In this document: in pieces, positions 50,892-59,530 of the stretch | Layout: each line of letters begins with the position of its first letter | Position numbering within the stretch: position 1 is the stretch's first letter | Source: Agromyces sp. ISL-38 | GTDB taxonomy: Bacteria; Actinomycetota; Actinomycetes; Actinomycetales; Microbacteriaceae | NCBI RefSeq assembly: GCF_018613935.1 | Contig: NZ_JAGGPF010000011.1 | Span: 106,942 to 170,941, forward strand | Reading direction: 5' to 3' | Length of the DNA: 64,000 nt | Program-made: the position numbers and the translations under genes | Notes under the pieces: generated by a model | What the model was told of the DNA's origin: nothing | Seen by the model: the letters and a program-made list of their open reading frames with translations, nothing else | Databases searched by the model: none

Positions 50892-52807
50892 CGCGCACCT
50901 CCCTTCACGACGGCGGCCTTCACGATGTCGGCGTCTTCGATGTCGGCCTGTTCGATGTCGGCGCCGCCGAGCGGGGCACGCGCCGGGCCCTCATCGAGGA
51001 TCGCGCCGAGGAGCGAGCGGGTGTACGGATGCTCCGCACGCCCGAAGATGGCACGAACCGGGCCGTGCTCGACGATGAGGCCGTGCTGCATCACCGACAC
51101 CCGGTCGCAGAGATCGGCGACGACGCCGAAGTTGTGCGTGACGAGCAGCAGCGCCATCTGCCGCTCGGCCTGCAGGTCGCGCAGCAGGTCGAGCACCTCG
51201 GCCTGCACGGTCACGTCGAGGGCCGTGGTCGGCTCGTCGGCGATGATGAGGTCGGGATCGGTCGAGACCGCGCCGGCGATGAGCACGCGCTGCGCCATGC
51301 CGCCCGACACCTCGTGCGGGTAGGCGGCGAAGGTGCGCTTGGGATCGGGGATGCCGACCCGCTCCAGCAGTGCGAGCGCCTTCTCGGTCGCGTCCTTCTT
51401 ACTGAGGCCGAGGCCCACACGCAGAGGCTCGACGAGCTGGCTGCCGATCGTGAACGACGGGTCGAGGTTCGACATCGGCTCCTGCGGGATGTAGCCGATG
51501 CGCCGTCCGCGGATCGCGGTGTACTCCCGCTCCCCCGCGGTGTCGAGGCGCACCCCTTCGTAATCGATCGACCCGCCGGTGATCCGGCCGCCGCGCGGCA
51601 GCAGGCCGAGCACGGCGAACGCGGTCTGGGTCTTGCCCGAGCCCGATTCGCCGATGAGGCCGTGCACCTCGCCGCGACGGATGTCGAGGGAGACGCCGTG
51701 CACGACCTCGAGCGTGCCGCCGTCGTCCTGCCCGTAGCCGATGCGCAGGTCGCGCACGTCGAGGATCGTGTCGCCGGCGCGGGCGGCCGCGCGTTCGTCG
51801 TCGGCGTGGCGGATGGTCGGCTCGGCCTCGGCCTCGGCGTCGAGCCCGATGCCACCGGTGACCGTGCCGATCGACGTGGTCACCGCGGCGATCGAACCGG
51901 TCGCGGTAGCGACGGCACGACGACGACGGCGACGAACCTGCACGGTGCGCTCGAGCGCGTCGCGCATGACGTTCGCGAGCAGGGTGAGGGCGATGGAGGT
52001 GAGGGCGATCGCGAGCGATGGCCACATCATGAGCAGCGGCGCCTTGTAGATGTTGATGAAGCCGTCATTCAGCATCGATCCCCACGTCGGCACCGACATG
52101 TCGCCGAGCCCCAGGAACTCGAGTCCCGACTGGATCGCGATCGCGATGCCGGCGACGATCGCCGACTGGATGATGATCGGCGCGCGCACGACCGAGAGGA
52201 TGTGGCGCGAGATGATCCGCAGGTCGCTGAGGCCCGACACCCGGGCCGCGTCGACGTAGAGCTCGGAGCGCACCGCCGAGACGGCGGCGTACACGAGCCG
52301 GAAGTACGCCGGCGCGAGCAGGATGCCGAAGATGAACATCGCCGCCCAGACCGACGGCCCGACCACCGCTCGCGCCGCGAGCAGCACGACGATTCCGGGC
52401 AGTGCCATGACGAGCGCCGTGAACCAGGACGCGACGTTGTCGAACCAGCCCCGGTAGTACCCCGCGATGAGGCCAGCGATCACGCCGATCAGGAGGGCGG
52501 TGACGAGGGCGACGAGCGCCGCGGCGATGCTGATCTGCGTCGCCGCGAGCAGGCGCGAGAGCACGTCGCGTCCGCCGCTGTCGGCGCCGAGCGGATGCTC
52601 CGCACTCGGCTGCGCGAGCACGAGCTGCAGCGAGGCCAGGTTCGGGTCGTATGGCGCGATCAGCGGGCCGATCACGGCGATGAGCGCGACGACGAGGAGG
52701 AACGCGAGCGAGATCGCGCCGAGCGGTCGGCGGATCACTCGACGCAGGAGCGACGTGCGACCCGTCGGCGTGGGGATCGTGTTGGGAGGCGTGATGGCGG
52801 TGGTCAT
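50888..52807 (-). CDS. Fused ABC permease-ATPase (DppC-DppD type), oligosaccharide/peptide importer
   Basis: 639 residues. Residues 1-300 are a DppC-type permease: 'ISLAFLLVVALIAVIGPLIA', '..AEHPLGADSGGRDVLSRLLA' and an EAA loop around 'YVDAARVSGLSDLRIISRHI'. Residues 340-639 are an ATPase with Walker A 'GLIGESGSGKTQTAFAVLGL', signature 'HEVSGGMAQRVLIAGAVSTD', Walker B 'DLIIADEPTTALDVTVQAEV' and the terminal 'HPYTRSLLGAILDEGPARAP' iron-sulphur-free OppD tail. The domains are joined by an Arg-rich linker. Fused versions occur in Actinobacteria. It is co-translated with dppB (ATGA at 52804-52807) and with the next ATPase. The GH1/GH3/GH43 neighbours point to cello-, gluco- or xylo-oligosaccharides. 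Confidence 0.94.
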   Translation of the reverse strand: MTTAITPPNTIPTPTGRTSLLRRVIRRPLGAISLAFLLVVALIAVIGPLIAPYDPNLASLQLVLAQPSAEHPLGADSGGRDVLSRLLAATQISIAAALVALVTALLIGVIAGLIAGYYRGWFDNVASWFTALVMALPGIVVLLAARAVVGPSVWAAMFIFGILLAPAYFRLVYAAVSAVRSELYVDAARVSGLSDLRIISRHILSVVRAPIIIQSAIVAGIAIAIQSGLEFLGLGDMSVPTWGSMLNDGFINIYKAPLLMMWPSLAIALTSIALTLLANVMRDALERTVQVRRRRRRAVATATGSIAAVTTSIGTVTGGIGLDAEAEAEPTIRHADDERAAARAGDTILDVRDLRIGYGQDDGGTLEVVHGVSLDIRRGEVHGLIGESGSGKTQTAFAVLGLLPRGGRITGGSIDYEGVRLDTAGEREYTAIRGRRIGYIPQEPMSNLDPSFTIGSQLVEPLRVGLGLSKKDATEKALALLERVGIPDPKRTFAAYPHEVSGGMAQRVLIAGAVSTDPDLIIADEPTTALDVTVQAEVLDLLRDLQAERQMALLLVTHNFGVVADLCDRVSVMQHGLIVEHGPVRAIFGRAEHPYTRSLLGAILDEGPARAPLGGADIEQADIEDADIVKAAVVKGGAR

Positions 52808-53745
52808 GACAGTCTCACCTTCGGGTTGAGGGCCGCCTGCGCGAGGTCGATGAGGAGGTTCACGACGACGACGATGATCGCGGTGGCGATCACGACGCCC
52901 ATGACGACGGGGATGTCGCCGGCGCCCGTGGCCTGCACGGCGAGCTGGCCGATGCCGGGCAGTGCGAAGATCTGCTCGACGATGACGGCGCCGCCGAGCA
53001 GGCCGACGAACTGCACGGCGAGCACGGCGAGCGCAGGCCCGCCCGCGTTGCGGAGCACGTGCTTGTAGACGACCCGGTTGGTGCTGAGGCCGCGGCTTCG
53101 GAGGGTGCGCACGTAGTCGCGCGAGAGGGCATCGAGCACGGAGCCGCGCACCTGCTGGGCGACGGTCGCGATGGCGCCGATCGAGAGCGCGACGACCGGG
53201 AGGGTCACCGACGCGATCCATCCGCTCGGCGACGAGGCGAACGGCACGTATCCGGTCGCCTTGAACAGCCCGAGGTTGATCGCGAAGACGAGCACGAGCA
53301 CGAGGGCGATGAGGAAGCCGGGGATCGCGAACCCGATCACGGAGACGAACTGCACGACGTTGTCGATCCAGCCTCCGCGGCGGGCCGCGAGCACCCCGAG
53401 CACGACCGCGACGATCGCGGCGATGATCGTCGCGCCGATCACGATCGAGAGGGTGACGGCGAGCCGGCTCGAGACGCTGACCGCCACGAGCTGGCCCGTG
53501 AACCACGAGCGGCCGAGGTCGCCGCCGAACGCCGAGGTGAGCCAGTCGAAGTACTGGGCGAGGAGCGGCTGGTCGAGGCCGAGGTCGGCGGCCTTCTGCG
53601 CGACGACGTCGTCGGTCGCGTTCTGGCCGAGGATGCGGCGGGCGATGTCACCGCCGCCGAGATAGAGGAGCGCGTACGCGATCACCGAGATCACGAACAC
53701 GAGCACGACGCCCGATGCGAGGCGGCGCAGCACGAATGGCAGCAT
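52804..53745 (-). CDS. ABC transporter permease, DppB-type
   Basis: 313 residues with six TM helices. It starts 'MLPFVLRRLASGVVLVFVIS' with TM1, then a long extracytoplasmic loop 'LGLDQPLLAQYFDWLTSAFG' 'GDLGRSWFTGQ' typical of DppB/OppB. The EAA loop 'DYVRTLRSRGLSTNRVVYKH' lies near residue 210-230. It pairs with the fused permease-ATPase downstream through a 4-bp overlap. It follows the binding-protein gene after 92 bp containing a strong hairpin. Confidence 0.95.
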   Translation of the reverse strand: MLPFVLRRLASGVVLVFVISVIAYALLYLGGGDIARRILGQNATDDVVAQKAADLGLDQPLLAQYFDWLTSAFGGDLGRSWFTGQLVAVSVSSRLAVTLSIVIGATIIAAIVAVVLGVLAARRGGWIDNVVQFVSVIGFAIPGFLIALVLVLVFAINLGLFKATGYVPFASSPSGWIASVTLPVVALSIGAIATVAQQVRGSVLDALSRDYVRTLRSRGLSTNRVVYKHVLRNAGGPALAVLAVQFVGLLGGAVIVEQIFALPGIGQLAVQATGAGDIPVVMGVVIATAIIVVVVNLLIDLAQAALNPKVRLS

Positions 53746-53771
53746 GGGTACTCCGTGGTTGTCGGAACAGG

Positions 53772-53783
53772 CTCGGGCCCGAG
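53772..53783. other. Intercistronic palindrome between binding protein and permease genes
   Basis: CTCGGGCCCGAG is a perfect 12-bp palindrome inside a GC-rich 92-bp gap. A hairpin here would protect or attenuate the transcript so that the binding-protein message exceeds that of the membrane components, a known pattern in ABC operons. That role is inferred. Confidence 0.45.
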
Positions 53784-53837
53784 GCCCGCGGTGGGACCCG
53801 GCCCGCCCCGGTGATCCAGGACGGGCCGGAGACTTCG

Positions 53838-55361
53838 TCAGCCCTTGGGCTGGAAGTCGTAGATGGCCGGGTACACGTTCGTCGGCATCATCTCGACGCT
53901 CGTGTTCGCGTCGGTCGGGATGCTGTTCTGCACGCGGTAGAACGGCGCGAACCAGGCCTGCTCGACGATGTACTCGTTGAGCTGCTTGGCCACCTCGGCC
54001 TGCGTGGCCTCGTCGCCCGCCTGGATCTCGGCGATGTACTCGTCGACCTGCGGATCCTCGTACTTGAACGGGTTGAACACGGAGTTCGGCGCGACCATGA
54101 ACTGGATGAGCTGCCAGTCCGGGTTCTGCTCGAGTGCCATGAACGACGCGGGGAACTTCGGCGCGAGCAGGTCGGCGATGAAGTTGTTGCCCGGGTCGGT
54201 GTACTCCGCCGTGATGCCGATGTCGGCGAGCTGCTGGCTGAGCAGCGTGTAGGTGGTCGAGCCGAGCACCGTGGAGCTCGGCATCGCGAGTGAGAAGCCG
54301 TCGGCGTAGCCGGCCTCGGCGAGCAGTTCCTTGGCCTTCTCGGGGTCGTAGGGGTAGCGCTCGTCGAGCGCCGGGTCGAACGCAGGGCTCGACTTGGGGA
54401 AGACCTGACCCGTGACGGTGCCGTGGTCACTCTGCAGCGCGGTGAGCAGCGCCTCTCGGTCGAAGGCGTAGTTGATGGCCTGGCGCACGCGCACGTCGGA
54501 GAGCGGTTCGCTCATGGTGCCGGCGCGGTCGAGCAGGAGGAGGCCCTGGAAGTCGAGCTCATTGGCGTTGACCGTCCAGCCGGCGCCTTCGACCTCGGCG
54601 AGGTTGTCGTTGCTCGCGAGCTTGATGCCGTTGACCTCCCCGGCCTTGATCGCGTTCAGGCCTGCCGTCGCGTCGGCGAGCACGTTGATCGTGAGGGTGT
54701 CGTAGTGCTGGAGGTCGGGATTCCAGTAGTCGGGGTTCTTCGTGTAGGTGTAGCTCGTGCCGGTGACCGTTGCCGCCGTGTCGAGCACGTAGGGACCGGA
54801 GCCGACCGGGTCGGTCGCAAGCGAGTCGGGGTCGGCGAGGCTCTCGGCACTCGCGATCAGCCCCGGGTCGCGGGTGAGGTAGTTGAGCAGCGCGGGGTCG
54901 GGCGCCCCGAGCGTGATGACGACGGTGATGGCGTCGGGCGCCTCGATCGAGGTGATGCCCGCGAAGTACCCGGCGTCGGGCGACGTGCCGGTCTGGAACC
55001 GCTCGAGGTTCTGCTTCACGACATCGGCGTCGAGCTTGGAGCCATCCGTGAAGGTGACGTCGTCGCGGATCGTGAGGGTCAGCACGGTGTTGTCGTCGTT
55101 GTACTCGAACGACTCGGCCAGGAACGGCTCGATCTCGCCGTCGGACGTGGCGAGCAGGAGGGTGTCGTACACCGCCTGGTAGAAGGGGGCGCGGTTGCCC
55201 CATTCCGAACCGGCCGGGTCGAACGTCGTCGGCGCGACGATGGCACCGAGTGTGAGGGTGCCTCCTTCGGCACCGGATCCTGTCGAATCAGCCGCGCAAC
55301 TCGTCAGTGCGAGTGCGGCGGCGACGGCGACAGCTGCTGTGGCGGATCTCCATCGGAGCAT
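53838..55361 (-). CDS. Extracellular solute-binding lipoprotein, SBP family 5 (DppA/CebE-like role)
   Basis: 507 residues. Lipoprotein signal 'TAAVAVAAALALTSC' with the lipobox LTSC|A (Cys about 22), then a Gly/Ser linker. The SBP_bac_5 fold shows 'GTLTLGAIVAPTTFDPAGSE', 'FTDGSKLDADVVKQNLERFQ', 'VGSGPYVLDTAATVTGTSYT' and '..VRQAINYAFDREALLTALQS'. It is anchored outside the membrane to capture the ligand for the transporter. In Actinobacteria this family also imports oligosaccharides, and four cytoplasmic glycosidases follow in the same operon. First gene of the operon; GAGGA lies upstream of the ATG. It is divergent from a TetR regulator. Confidence 0.95.
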   Translation of the reverse strand: MLRWRSATAAVAVAAALALTSCAADSTGSGAEGGTLTLGAIVAPTTFDPAGSEWGNRAPFYQAVYDTLLLATSDGEIEPFLAESFEYNDDNTVLTLTIRDDVTFTDGSKLDADVVKQNLERFQTGTSPDAGYFAGITSIEAPDAITVVITLGAPDPALLNYLTRDPGLIASAESLADPDSLATDPVGSGPYVLDTAATVTGTSYTYTKNPDYWNPDLQHYDTLTINVLADATAGLNAIKAGEVNGIKLASNDNLAEVEGAGWTVNANELDFQGLLLLDRAGTMSEPLSDVRVRQAINYAFDREALLTALQSDHGTVTGQVFPKSSPAFDPALDERYPYDPEKAKELLAEAGYADGFSLAMPSSTVLGSTTYTLLSQQLADIGITAEYTDPGNNFIADLLAPKFPASFMALEQNPDWQLIQFMVAPNSVFNPFKYEDPQVDEYIAEIQAGDEATQAEVAKQLNEYIVEQAWFAPFYRVQNSIPTDANTSVEMMPTNVYPAIYDFQPKG

Positions 55362-55426
55362 CTTCGGTCCTCTTGGTCGGCGGCGATACCACTGCGGATC
55401 GCCTCGTGAGTCGAGAAGGTATCATG

Positions 55427-55449
55427 AAACCCGAGTGACCACTAGGTTT
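55427..55449. promoter_or_regulatory. Candidate TetR operator in the divergent promoter region
   Basis: AAACC-N13-GGTTT forms perfect 5-bp outer arms and encloses a nested AGTG-AC-CACT, in an unusually AT-containing stretch (ATCATGAAACC...GGTTTTTATTTC). It lies 66 bp upstream of the binding-protein gene and 94 bp upstream of the tetR start. It is the only obvious dyad between the two genes. Confidence 0.6.
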
Positions 55450-55542
55450 TTATTTCAGAGCGTGACACGATGGCTCTTGACGGGCCGACGGATGCCCCGC
55501 CTCACGCGGCGGTTAGGCTCGTCAGATGAGCTGGAGGGCGTA

Positions 55543-56160
55543 GTGAACGAGGCCACGACCGGGCGGAACAAGCCGCGAGGCTCGTATGCCAAAACCGGCA
55601 TGAAGCGCGCCGCGATCCTCGAAGCAGCGCTCGCAGTGTTCGCCAAAGGCGGGTACCGGTCCGGTTCCCTGCGTGAGATGGCGAGCCATGTCGGCATGAG
55701 CGAGGCCGGGCTGCTGCACCATTTCCCGAACAAGAGCGCGCTCCTCGCGGCCGTGCTCGAACTCCGCGATGAGCACGCCATGGAGATGGTTCCGTTCGAT
55801 TCCGAGGATCCGCTCGAGCCCATCCGCGGCCTCATCACGCTCGCCCGCTACAACGCCTCGGTGCCCGGGGTCGTCGAGCTGTACTGCACGCTCTCGGCCG
55901 AGGGCACCTCGCCCGATCATCCGGCTCACGAGTACTTCGTCGGCCGCTACGACCTCACGGTCAGCAGGCTCACGCACAATTTCGCCCGCTGCGCCGAGCG
56001 CGGCATCCTGCGACCGGGCATGCCCCCGGAGAGCGCCGCCCGCGGCACGGTCGCGCTCATGGACGGCCTGCAGGTGCAGTGGCTGCTCGACCGCGACGGC
56101 GTCGACATGGCCGACGAGCTCGAGGTCTACCTGCGCACCATCGTCGACCTCGATGCCTGA
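55543..56160 (+). CDS. TetR-family transcriptional regulator of the glycan locus
   Basis: 205 residues. The N-terminal HTH reads 'RAAILEAALAVFAKGGYRSG' 'SLREMASHVGMSEAGLLHHF' 'PNKSALLAAVLELRD', followed by a helical ligand domain ending in 'LEVYLRTIVDLDA'. The GTG start at 55543 is selected because GGAGG sits 6 bp upstream and the longer frame is not protein-like. It is divergent from the ABC-glycosidase operon with a dyad between, so it is the likely local repressor; an imported or processed glycoside may be the inducer. Confidence 0.92.
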   Translation: MNEATTGRNKPRGSYAKTGMKRAAILEAALAVFAKGGYRSGSLREMASHVGMSEAGLLHHFPNKSALLAAVLELRDEHAMEMVPFDSEDPLEPIRGLITLARYNASVPGVVELYCTLSAEGTSPDHPAHEYFVGRYDLTVSRLTHNFARCAERGILRPGMPPESAARGTVALMDGLQVQWLLDRDGVDMADELEVYLRTIVDLDA

Positions 56161-56244
56161 CCGGGCGCAGCGCAGACGCAGGTCTTACGGAACGCGAACG
56201 ATTCACCGATGCGAGGCGCCGCGCCGGCGTCGCGGTCGTAGTCT

Positions 56245-56994
56245 GTGAACGTGCCTCACCTTCCGCCGTCGTCGATCGGCAACGAAGACCTGGTGGGCCG
56301 TCGAGTGCTTCTCGTCGACGACGACCCCACGGTCGCCGAGGTCGCGTCGAGCTACCTGCGGGCCACCGGCTTCGTGGTCGAGGAGGCGAGCGACGGCTTC
56401 GCCGCACTCGAGGCCGCCGAGCGGATTGCGCCCGACCTCATCGTGCTCGACCGAATGCTGCCCGGTATCGACGGTCTCGAGGTGTTCCGGCGGCTTCGCG
56501 AACGGACCTCGACTCCCGTCATCCTGCTCACTGCGCTCGGGTCGGAGGACGATCGCATCGCCGGTCTCGAGGCGGGCGCCGACGACTACCTCTCGAAGCC
56601 GTTCTCGACGCGCGAGCTCGTCTTGCGCGTGCAGTCGGTGCTCCGCAGGTCGATCGGAGAGTTCACGCCCGAGTCCGTGCTCGAGTACGGCGAGTTCCGC
56701 CTCGACCCGTCGGCTCACGTCGCAACCCGAGGCGGCGTCGAGCTGACCCTGACGGCACGCGAGTTCGACCTGTTCGAGTTCCTGCTGAAGCATCCGAACC
56801 AGGTCTTCAGCCGTGAGGAACTGCTGCGAACCGTGTGGGGCTGGACCTACGGCGACCTCTCGACCGTGACGGTGCACGTGCGCCGCTTGCGGGAGAAGAT
56901 CGAACGCGACCCGCGCTCGCCCGTGTTGCTGACGACCGTCTGGGGCGTCGGCTACCGATTCACGATGGACGGTGCCGCCGATGCCGTGGTCTGA
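56245..56994 (+). CDS. OmpR-family response regulator
   Basis: 249 residues (GTG start; a second GTG at 56251 is possible). Receiver: 'RRVLLVDDDPTVAEVASSYL', phospho-Asp in 'LIVLDRMLPGIDGLEVFRRL', 'VILLTALGSEDD', and Lys in 'DYLSKPFSTRELVLRVQSVL'. The winged-helix domain has 'LTLTAREFDLFEFLLKHPNQ', 'VTVHVRRLREKIERDPRSPV' and 'TVWGVGYRF'. It overlaps the kinase gene by 14 bp, so the two are one operon. The target genes are unknown. Confidence 0.94.
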   Translation: MNVPHLPPSSIGNEDLVGRRVLLVDDDPTVAEVASSYLRATGFVVEEASDGFAALEAAERIAPDLIVLDRMLPGIDGLEVFRRLRERTSTPVILLTALGSEDDRIAGLEAGADDYLSKPFSTRELVLRVQSVLRRSIGEFTPESVLEYGEFRLDPSAHVATRGGVELTLTAREFDLFEFLLKHPNQVFSREELLRTVWGWTYGDLSTVTVHVRRLREKIERDPRSPVLLTTVWGVGYRFTMDGAADAVV

Positions 56995-58126
56995 TCTGCT
57001 CGCGGTGGCGGTCGTCGCGCTCACGACCACGGCGGTTGTCGGCGGGCTCGCGCTTCTTGCACTGCTGATGCTGCGGCGAACCTCGGTCGTCGTGCAGGTG
57101 TGCGTGCTCCTGCTCGCCGCGATCGTGTCGGTCGTCGCGAGCATGGTCGGCGCCGCGAACCAGATGTACCTCTCAGGGCACGACCTCACGGTCGCGATCG
57201 CCGTCTCGGCGATCTCGGGCATCGTGTCGCTCGTGCTCGTCGCCGTGCTGGGGTGGGTCGTCGCCCGCAACTCGCGAGCGCTCTCGCTCGCTGCGCGTCG
57301 CATCGGTGCGGGCGAGCGCCTGGAGTCAGCGGGCCGGTACTCGAACAGCGAGCTCAACGCACTCGCCGACGAACTCGTGGCGACGAGTGCGAAGCTCACC
57401 GAGTCCCGCGAGCGCGAGCAGCGCATCGAAGCCTCCCGCCGCGAGCTCGTCGCGTGGATCTCGCACGACCTGCGCACACCGCTCTCGGGCATCCGGGCGA
57501 TGGCCGAGGCGCTCGAAGACGGCATCGCGGCCGACCCCGCCCGCTACCACCGTCAGATGCGAATGCAGGTCGACCAGCTCTCCAGCATGGTCGACGACCT
57601 CTTCGAGCTCTCGAAGATCGACTCCGACGCGCTGCGCCTCTCGCTCAAGGAGGTGTCGCTCTACGACGTCGTGAGCGACACGGTCGCCGATCTGCGGCCC
57701 GCATCGCAGGGGCGCGAGATCCGCGTCGAGGCGCCCCTCGCGCAAGAGCTCGTCGTGATGGCCGACCCGCGACAGCTCTCCCGGGCGATCGGCAACCTGC
57801 TCATGAACGCGATCCAGCACACCCCTCAGGGCTCGCCGATCACGGTCGCCGTCGATCTCGTCGACGACCGCGCGATGGTCTCGGTGATCGACGCGGGCGG
57901 CGGCATCGACGAGGCCGACCTCGACCGCGTGTTCGAGCCCGCGTGGCGCGGGTCGAAGGCGCGCACACCCTCACTCGAAGACAACCGCTCGAGCGGCGCC
58001 GGCCTCGGCCTCGCGATCGTCAAGGGCATCATGAGCGCGCACCGCGGCGAGGTCTCGGTGCGCAATGTGCCCGGCGGATGCCGCTTCGACCTGCTGCTCC
58101 CCCGCGACGCGTCGATCGGCGCTTGA
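56981..58126 (+). CDS. Two-component sensor histidine kinase
   Basis: 381 residues from ATG 56981. Three or four closely spaced TM helices (about 8-95) with very short loops leave almost no extracytoplasmic sensor, pointing to intramembrane sensing. A HAMP-like linker ('RRIGAGERLESAGRYSNSEL') follows, then HisKA 'ELVAWISHDLRTPLSGIRAM' with the phospho-His. The HATPase has N-box 'AIGNLLMNAIQHTPQGSPIT' and G boxes 'SVIDAGGGIDEADLDRVFEP' and 'GAGLGLAIVKGIMSAHRGEV'. The intramembrane class commonly reports envelope stress. It is coupled to the upstream response regulator. Confidence 0.93.
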   Translation: MPWSDLLAVAVVALTTTAVVGGLALLALLMLRRTSVVVQVCVLLLAAIVSVVASMVGAANQMYLSGHDLTVAIAVSAISGIVSLVLVAVLGWVVARNSRALSLAARRIGAGERLESAGRYSNSELNALADELVATSAKLTESREREQRIEASRRELVAWISHDLRTPLSGIRAMAEALEDGIAADPARYHRQMRMQVDQLSSMVDDLFELSKIDSDALRLSLKEVSLYDVVSDTVADLRPASQGREIRVEAPLAQELVVMADPRQLSRAIGNLLMNAIQHTPQGSPITVAVDLVDDRAMVSVIDAGGGIDEADLDRVFEPAWRGSKARTPSLEDNRSSGAGLGLAIVKGIMSAHRGEVSVRNVPGGCRFDLLLPRDASIGA

Positions 58127-58150
58127 GCCGCCTGGCTCGTTACCCGAAAT

Positions 58151-58173
58151 CCAGCACTTCGTGTCTGTGCTGG
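58151..58173. terminator. Hairpin downstream of the two-component operon
   Basis: CCAGCAC-N9-GTGCTGG has a perfect 7-bp stem 25 bp after the kinase stop. It lacks a clear T-run (GGGCATT follows), so it is a weak intrinsic terminator or a 3'-end stabiliser. Confidence 0.5.
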
Positions 58174-58294
58174 GGGCATTGACGCCCCTCACTGTTCAGG
58201 CGTGTACTTGAGTGGGCTCTTGCTTGAACCGAAGCCCAGCCATGGAGCGGCCTGCGCTTTCCGTGGGGCCGCCCCTTGAGACGGAGGTCGAAAA

Positions 58295-58738
58295 ATGGGA
58301 CAGGCACGCGATGCAATGGACCGCTTGACCACGGCCATGACAGCGAACGACAACGAGGCGCAGGCAGCGTGTTACGCCGCTGATGCAGTGGCTATCACTC
58401 CCGATCAGGGCGAGCTTGCCGGGCCGGAAGCGATCAGCAGCTACCTGTCGCAATTCGGGGAATCATTCCCTGACGTCGACTACGAGTATGTGCAGAAGTA
58501 TGAGGCTGGAAATGTAGCGATCGATGAGGGCTTCGTCACCGGAACGAACACAGGACCGCTGCCCTTGCCATCCGGCGAAAGCCTGCCTCCCACGGGCAAA
58601 AGCATCAGAGTGAGAAGTTGCGACATCGCACACGTGGAGGGTGGCCTGATTGTGCGGCACACGTTCTACTTTGACCAGATGGAGTTCTTGGGACAACTCG
58701 GCCTGCTCCCTGAGTCACTGTCCCAGCCAGGAGGCTGA
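58295..58738 (+). CDS. SnoaL/NTF2-like protein
   Basis: 147 residues from ATG 58295 with GGAG upstream (..GACGGAGGTCGAAAAATG). The NTF2-like cone fold is recognised from 'ARDAMDRLTTAMTANDNEAQ' 'AACYAADAVAITPDQGELAG' and 'VRSCDIAHVEGGLIVRHTFY'. That combination is typical of ester-cyclase/SnoaL proteins that isomerise or simply bind small hydrophobic molecules. One conserved-type Asp/His pair is present, but a catalytic assignment is not possible. Base composition is slightly lower in GC than its neighbours. It is transcribed alone. Confidence 0.82.
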   Translation: MGQARDAMDRLTTAMTANDNEAQAACYAADAVAITPDQGELAGPEAISSYLSQFGESFPDVDYEYVQKYEAGNVAIDEGFVTGTNTGPLPLPSGESLPPTGKSIRVRSCDIAHVEGGLIVRHTFYFDQMEFLGQLGLLPESLSQPGG

Positions 58739-58879
58739 GGGCCGCACTTGACCCGAGCGGTGCGCGGGCAGCGCATCGAGGCCTCCCACCGCGATCTGCG
58801 GCTCGTCGGCCTCGCCGCAACCGGGGTGCTCGCGGCGCTCGGGGTGTTCGCGCTGGTCCGGCGCGCCCGCGGTCGCGGT

Positions 58880-59515
58880 TCAGCTTCCGTTCGTCGCGAA
58901 CGCGATCACCTCGGCCGCGGCATCCTCGAGGGTCGGGAAGTGCCGGTGAGCGCCGGAGACCGGGGCAACGCCGTTCACGCTCCACACCGTCATGCCGGCA
59001 GCGAGTCCGGCGGCGACACCAGAGGGTGAGTCCTCCACCACGAGGCAGTGGGCGGGCACGACCCCCAGGGCCGCGGCCGCCGCAAGATACGGATCGGGGT
59101 GCGGCTTGCCTCGCGCCGTGGTCTCGGCGTCCACGATGACCTCGGGCACGGAGAGTCCAAGCCTGAGGAACCGGCCCTCGACGCGTCGCCGGAGGTTGGC
59201 CGTCACGAGCGCGCACCGCCCGGCGTCGAGGGCGCGCAGCATCCGCTCTGCACCATGGAACGCCGTGTAGAGACCGTCGCGCACGTCGGCATCTTCGAGG
59301 TCGTTGAAGTCCGCGAGCGCGTCAGCCCTCTCGGCTCGCGGGAGCAACTCCGCCACCGTATCGACGGGTCGCGTGCGCAGCGCCAAGGCATTGACCTCGT
59401 CGCCGTCGAGCCCGAACCGCTCCGACCACGCCGCCCAGATGCGCCGCTGGTTGGCGACGGCGTCGACGAGTGTGCCGTCAACGTCGAAGAGTACGGCGCT
59501 CGATGGCCGCGTCAT
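58880..59515 (-). CDS. HAD-superfamily hydrolase (beta-phosphoglucomutase/phosphatase-like)
   Basis: 211 residues. Motif I is 'AVLFDVDGTLVDAVANQRRI' (nucleophile and acid/base Asp), motif II 'CALVTANLRRRVEGRFLRLG' (Thr), motif III Lys in 'TARGKPHPDPYLAAAAALGV', and motif IV 'CLVVEDSPSGVAAGLAAGMT'. A helical cap lies between I and II. All catalytic residues are present. It probably acts as a sugar-phosphate phosphatase or mutase; the substrate is not determinable. It is followed on the same strand by nothing convincing, and preceded by the small membrane protein gene. Confidence 0.93.
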   Translation of the reverse strand: MTRPSSAVLFDVDGTLVDAVANQRRIWAAWSERFGLDGDEVNALALRTRPVDTVAELLPRAERADALADFNDLEDADVRDGLYTAFHGAERMLRALDAGRCALVTANLRRRVEGRFLRLGLSVPEVIVDAETTARGKPHPDPYLAAAAALGVVPAHCLVVEDSPSGVAAGLAAGMTVWSVNGVAPVSGAHRHFPTLEDAAAEVIAFATNGS

Positions 59516-59530
59516 GTGTGATTCCTCCTT

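Noticed and set aside
53059..53814. Glu/Asp/Arg-rich plus-strand frame opposite dppB
   Set aside because: A charge-rich antisense shadow of a membrane protein gene, a common high-GC artefact.
58748..59029. Plus-strand frame after the SnoaL gene with a possible TM segment
   Set aside because: TTG start without an RBS, in the same frame as the SnoaL stop; it runs into the antisense 3' end of the HAD gene. It might be the tail of a lost membrane protein but is not supportable.
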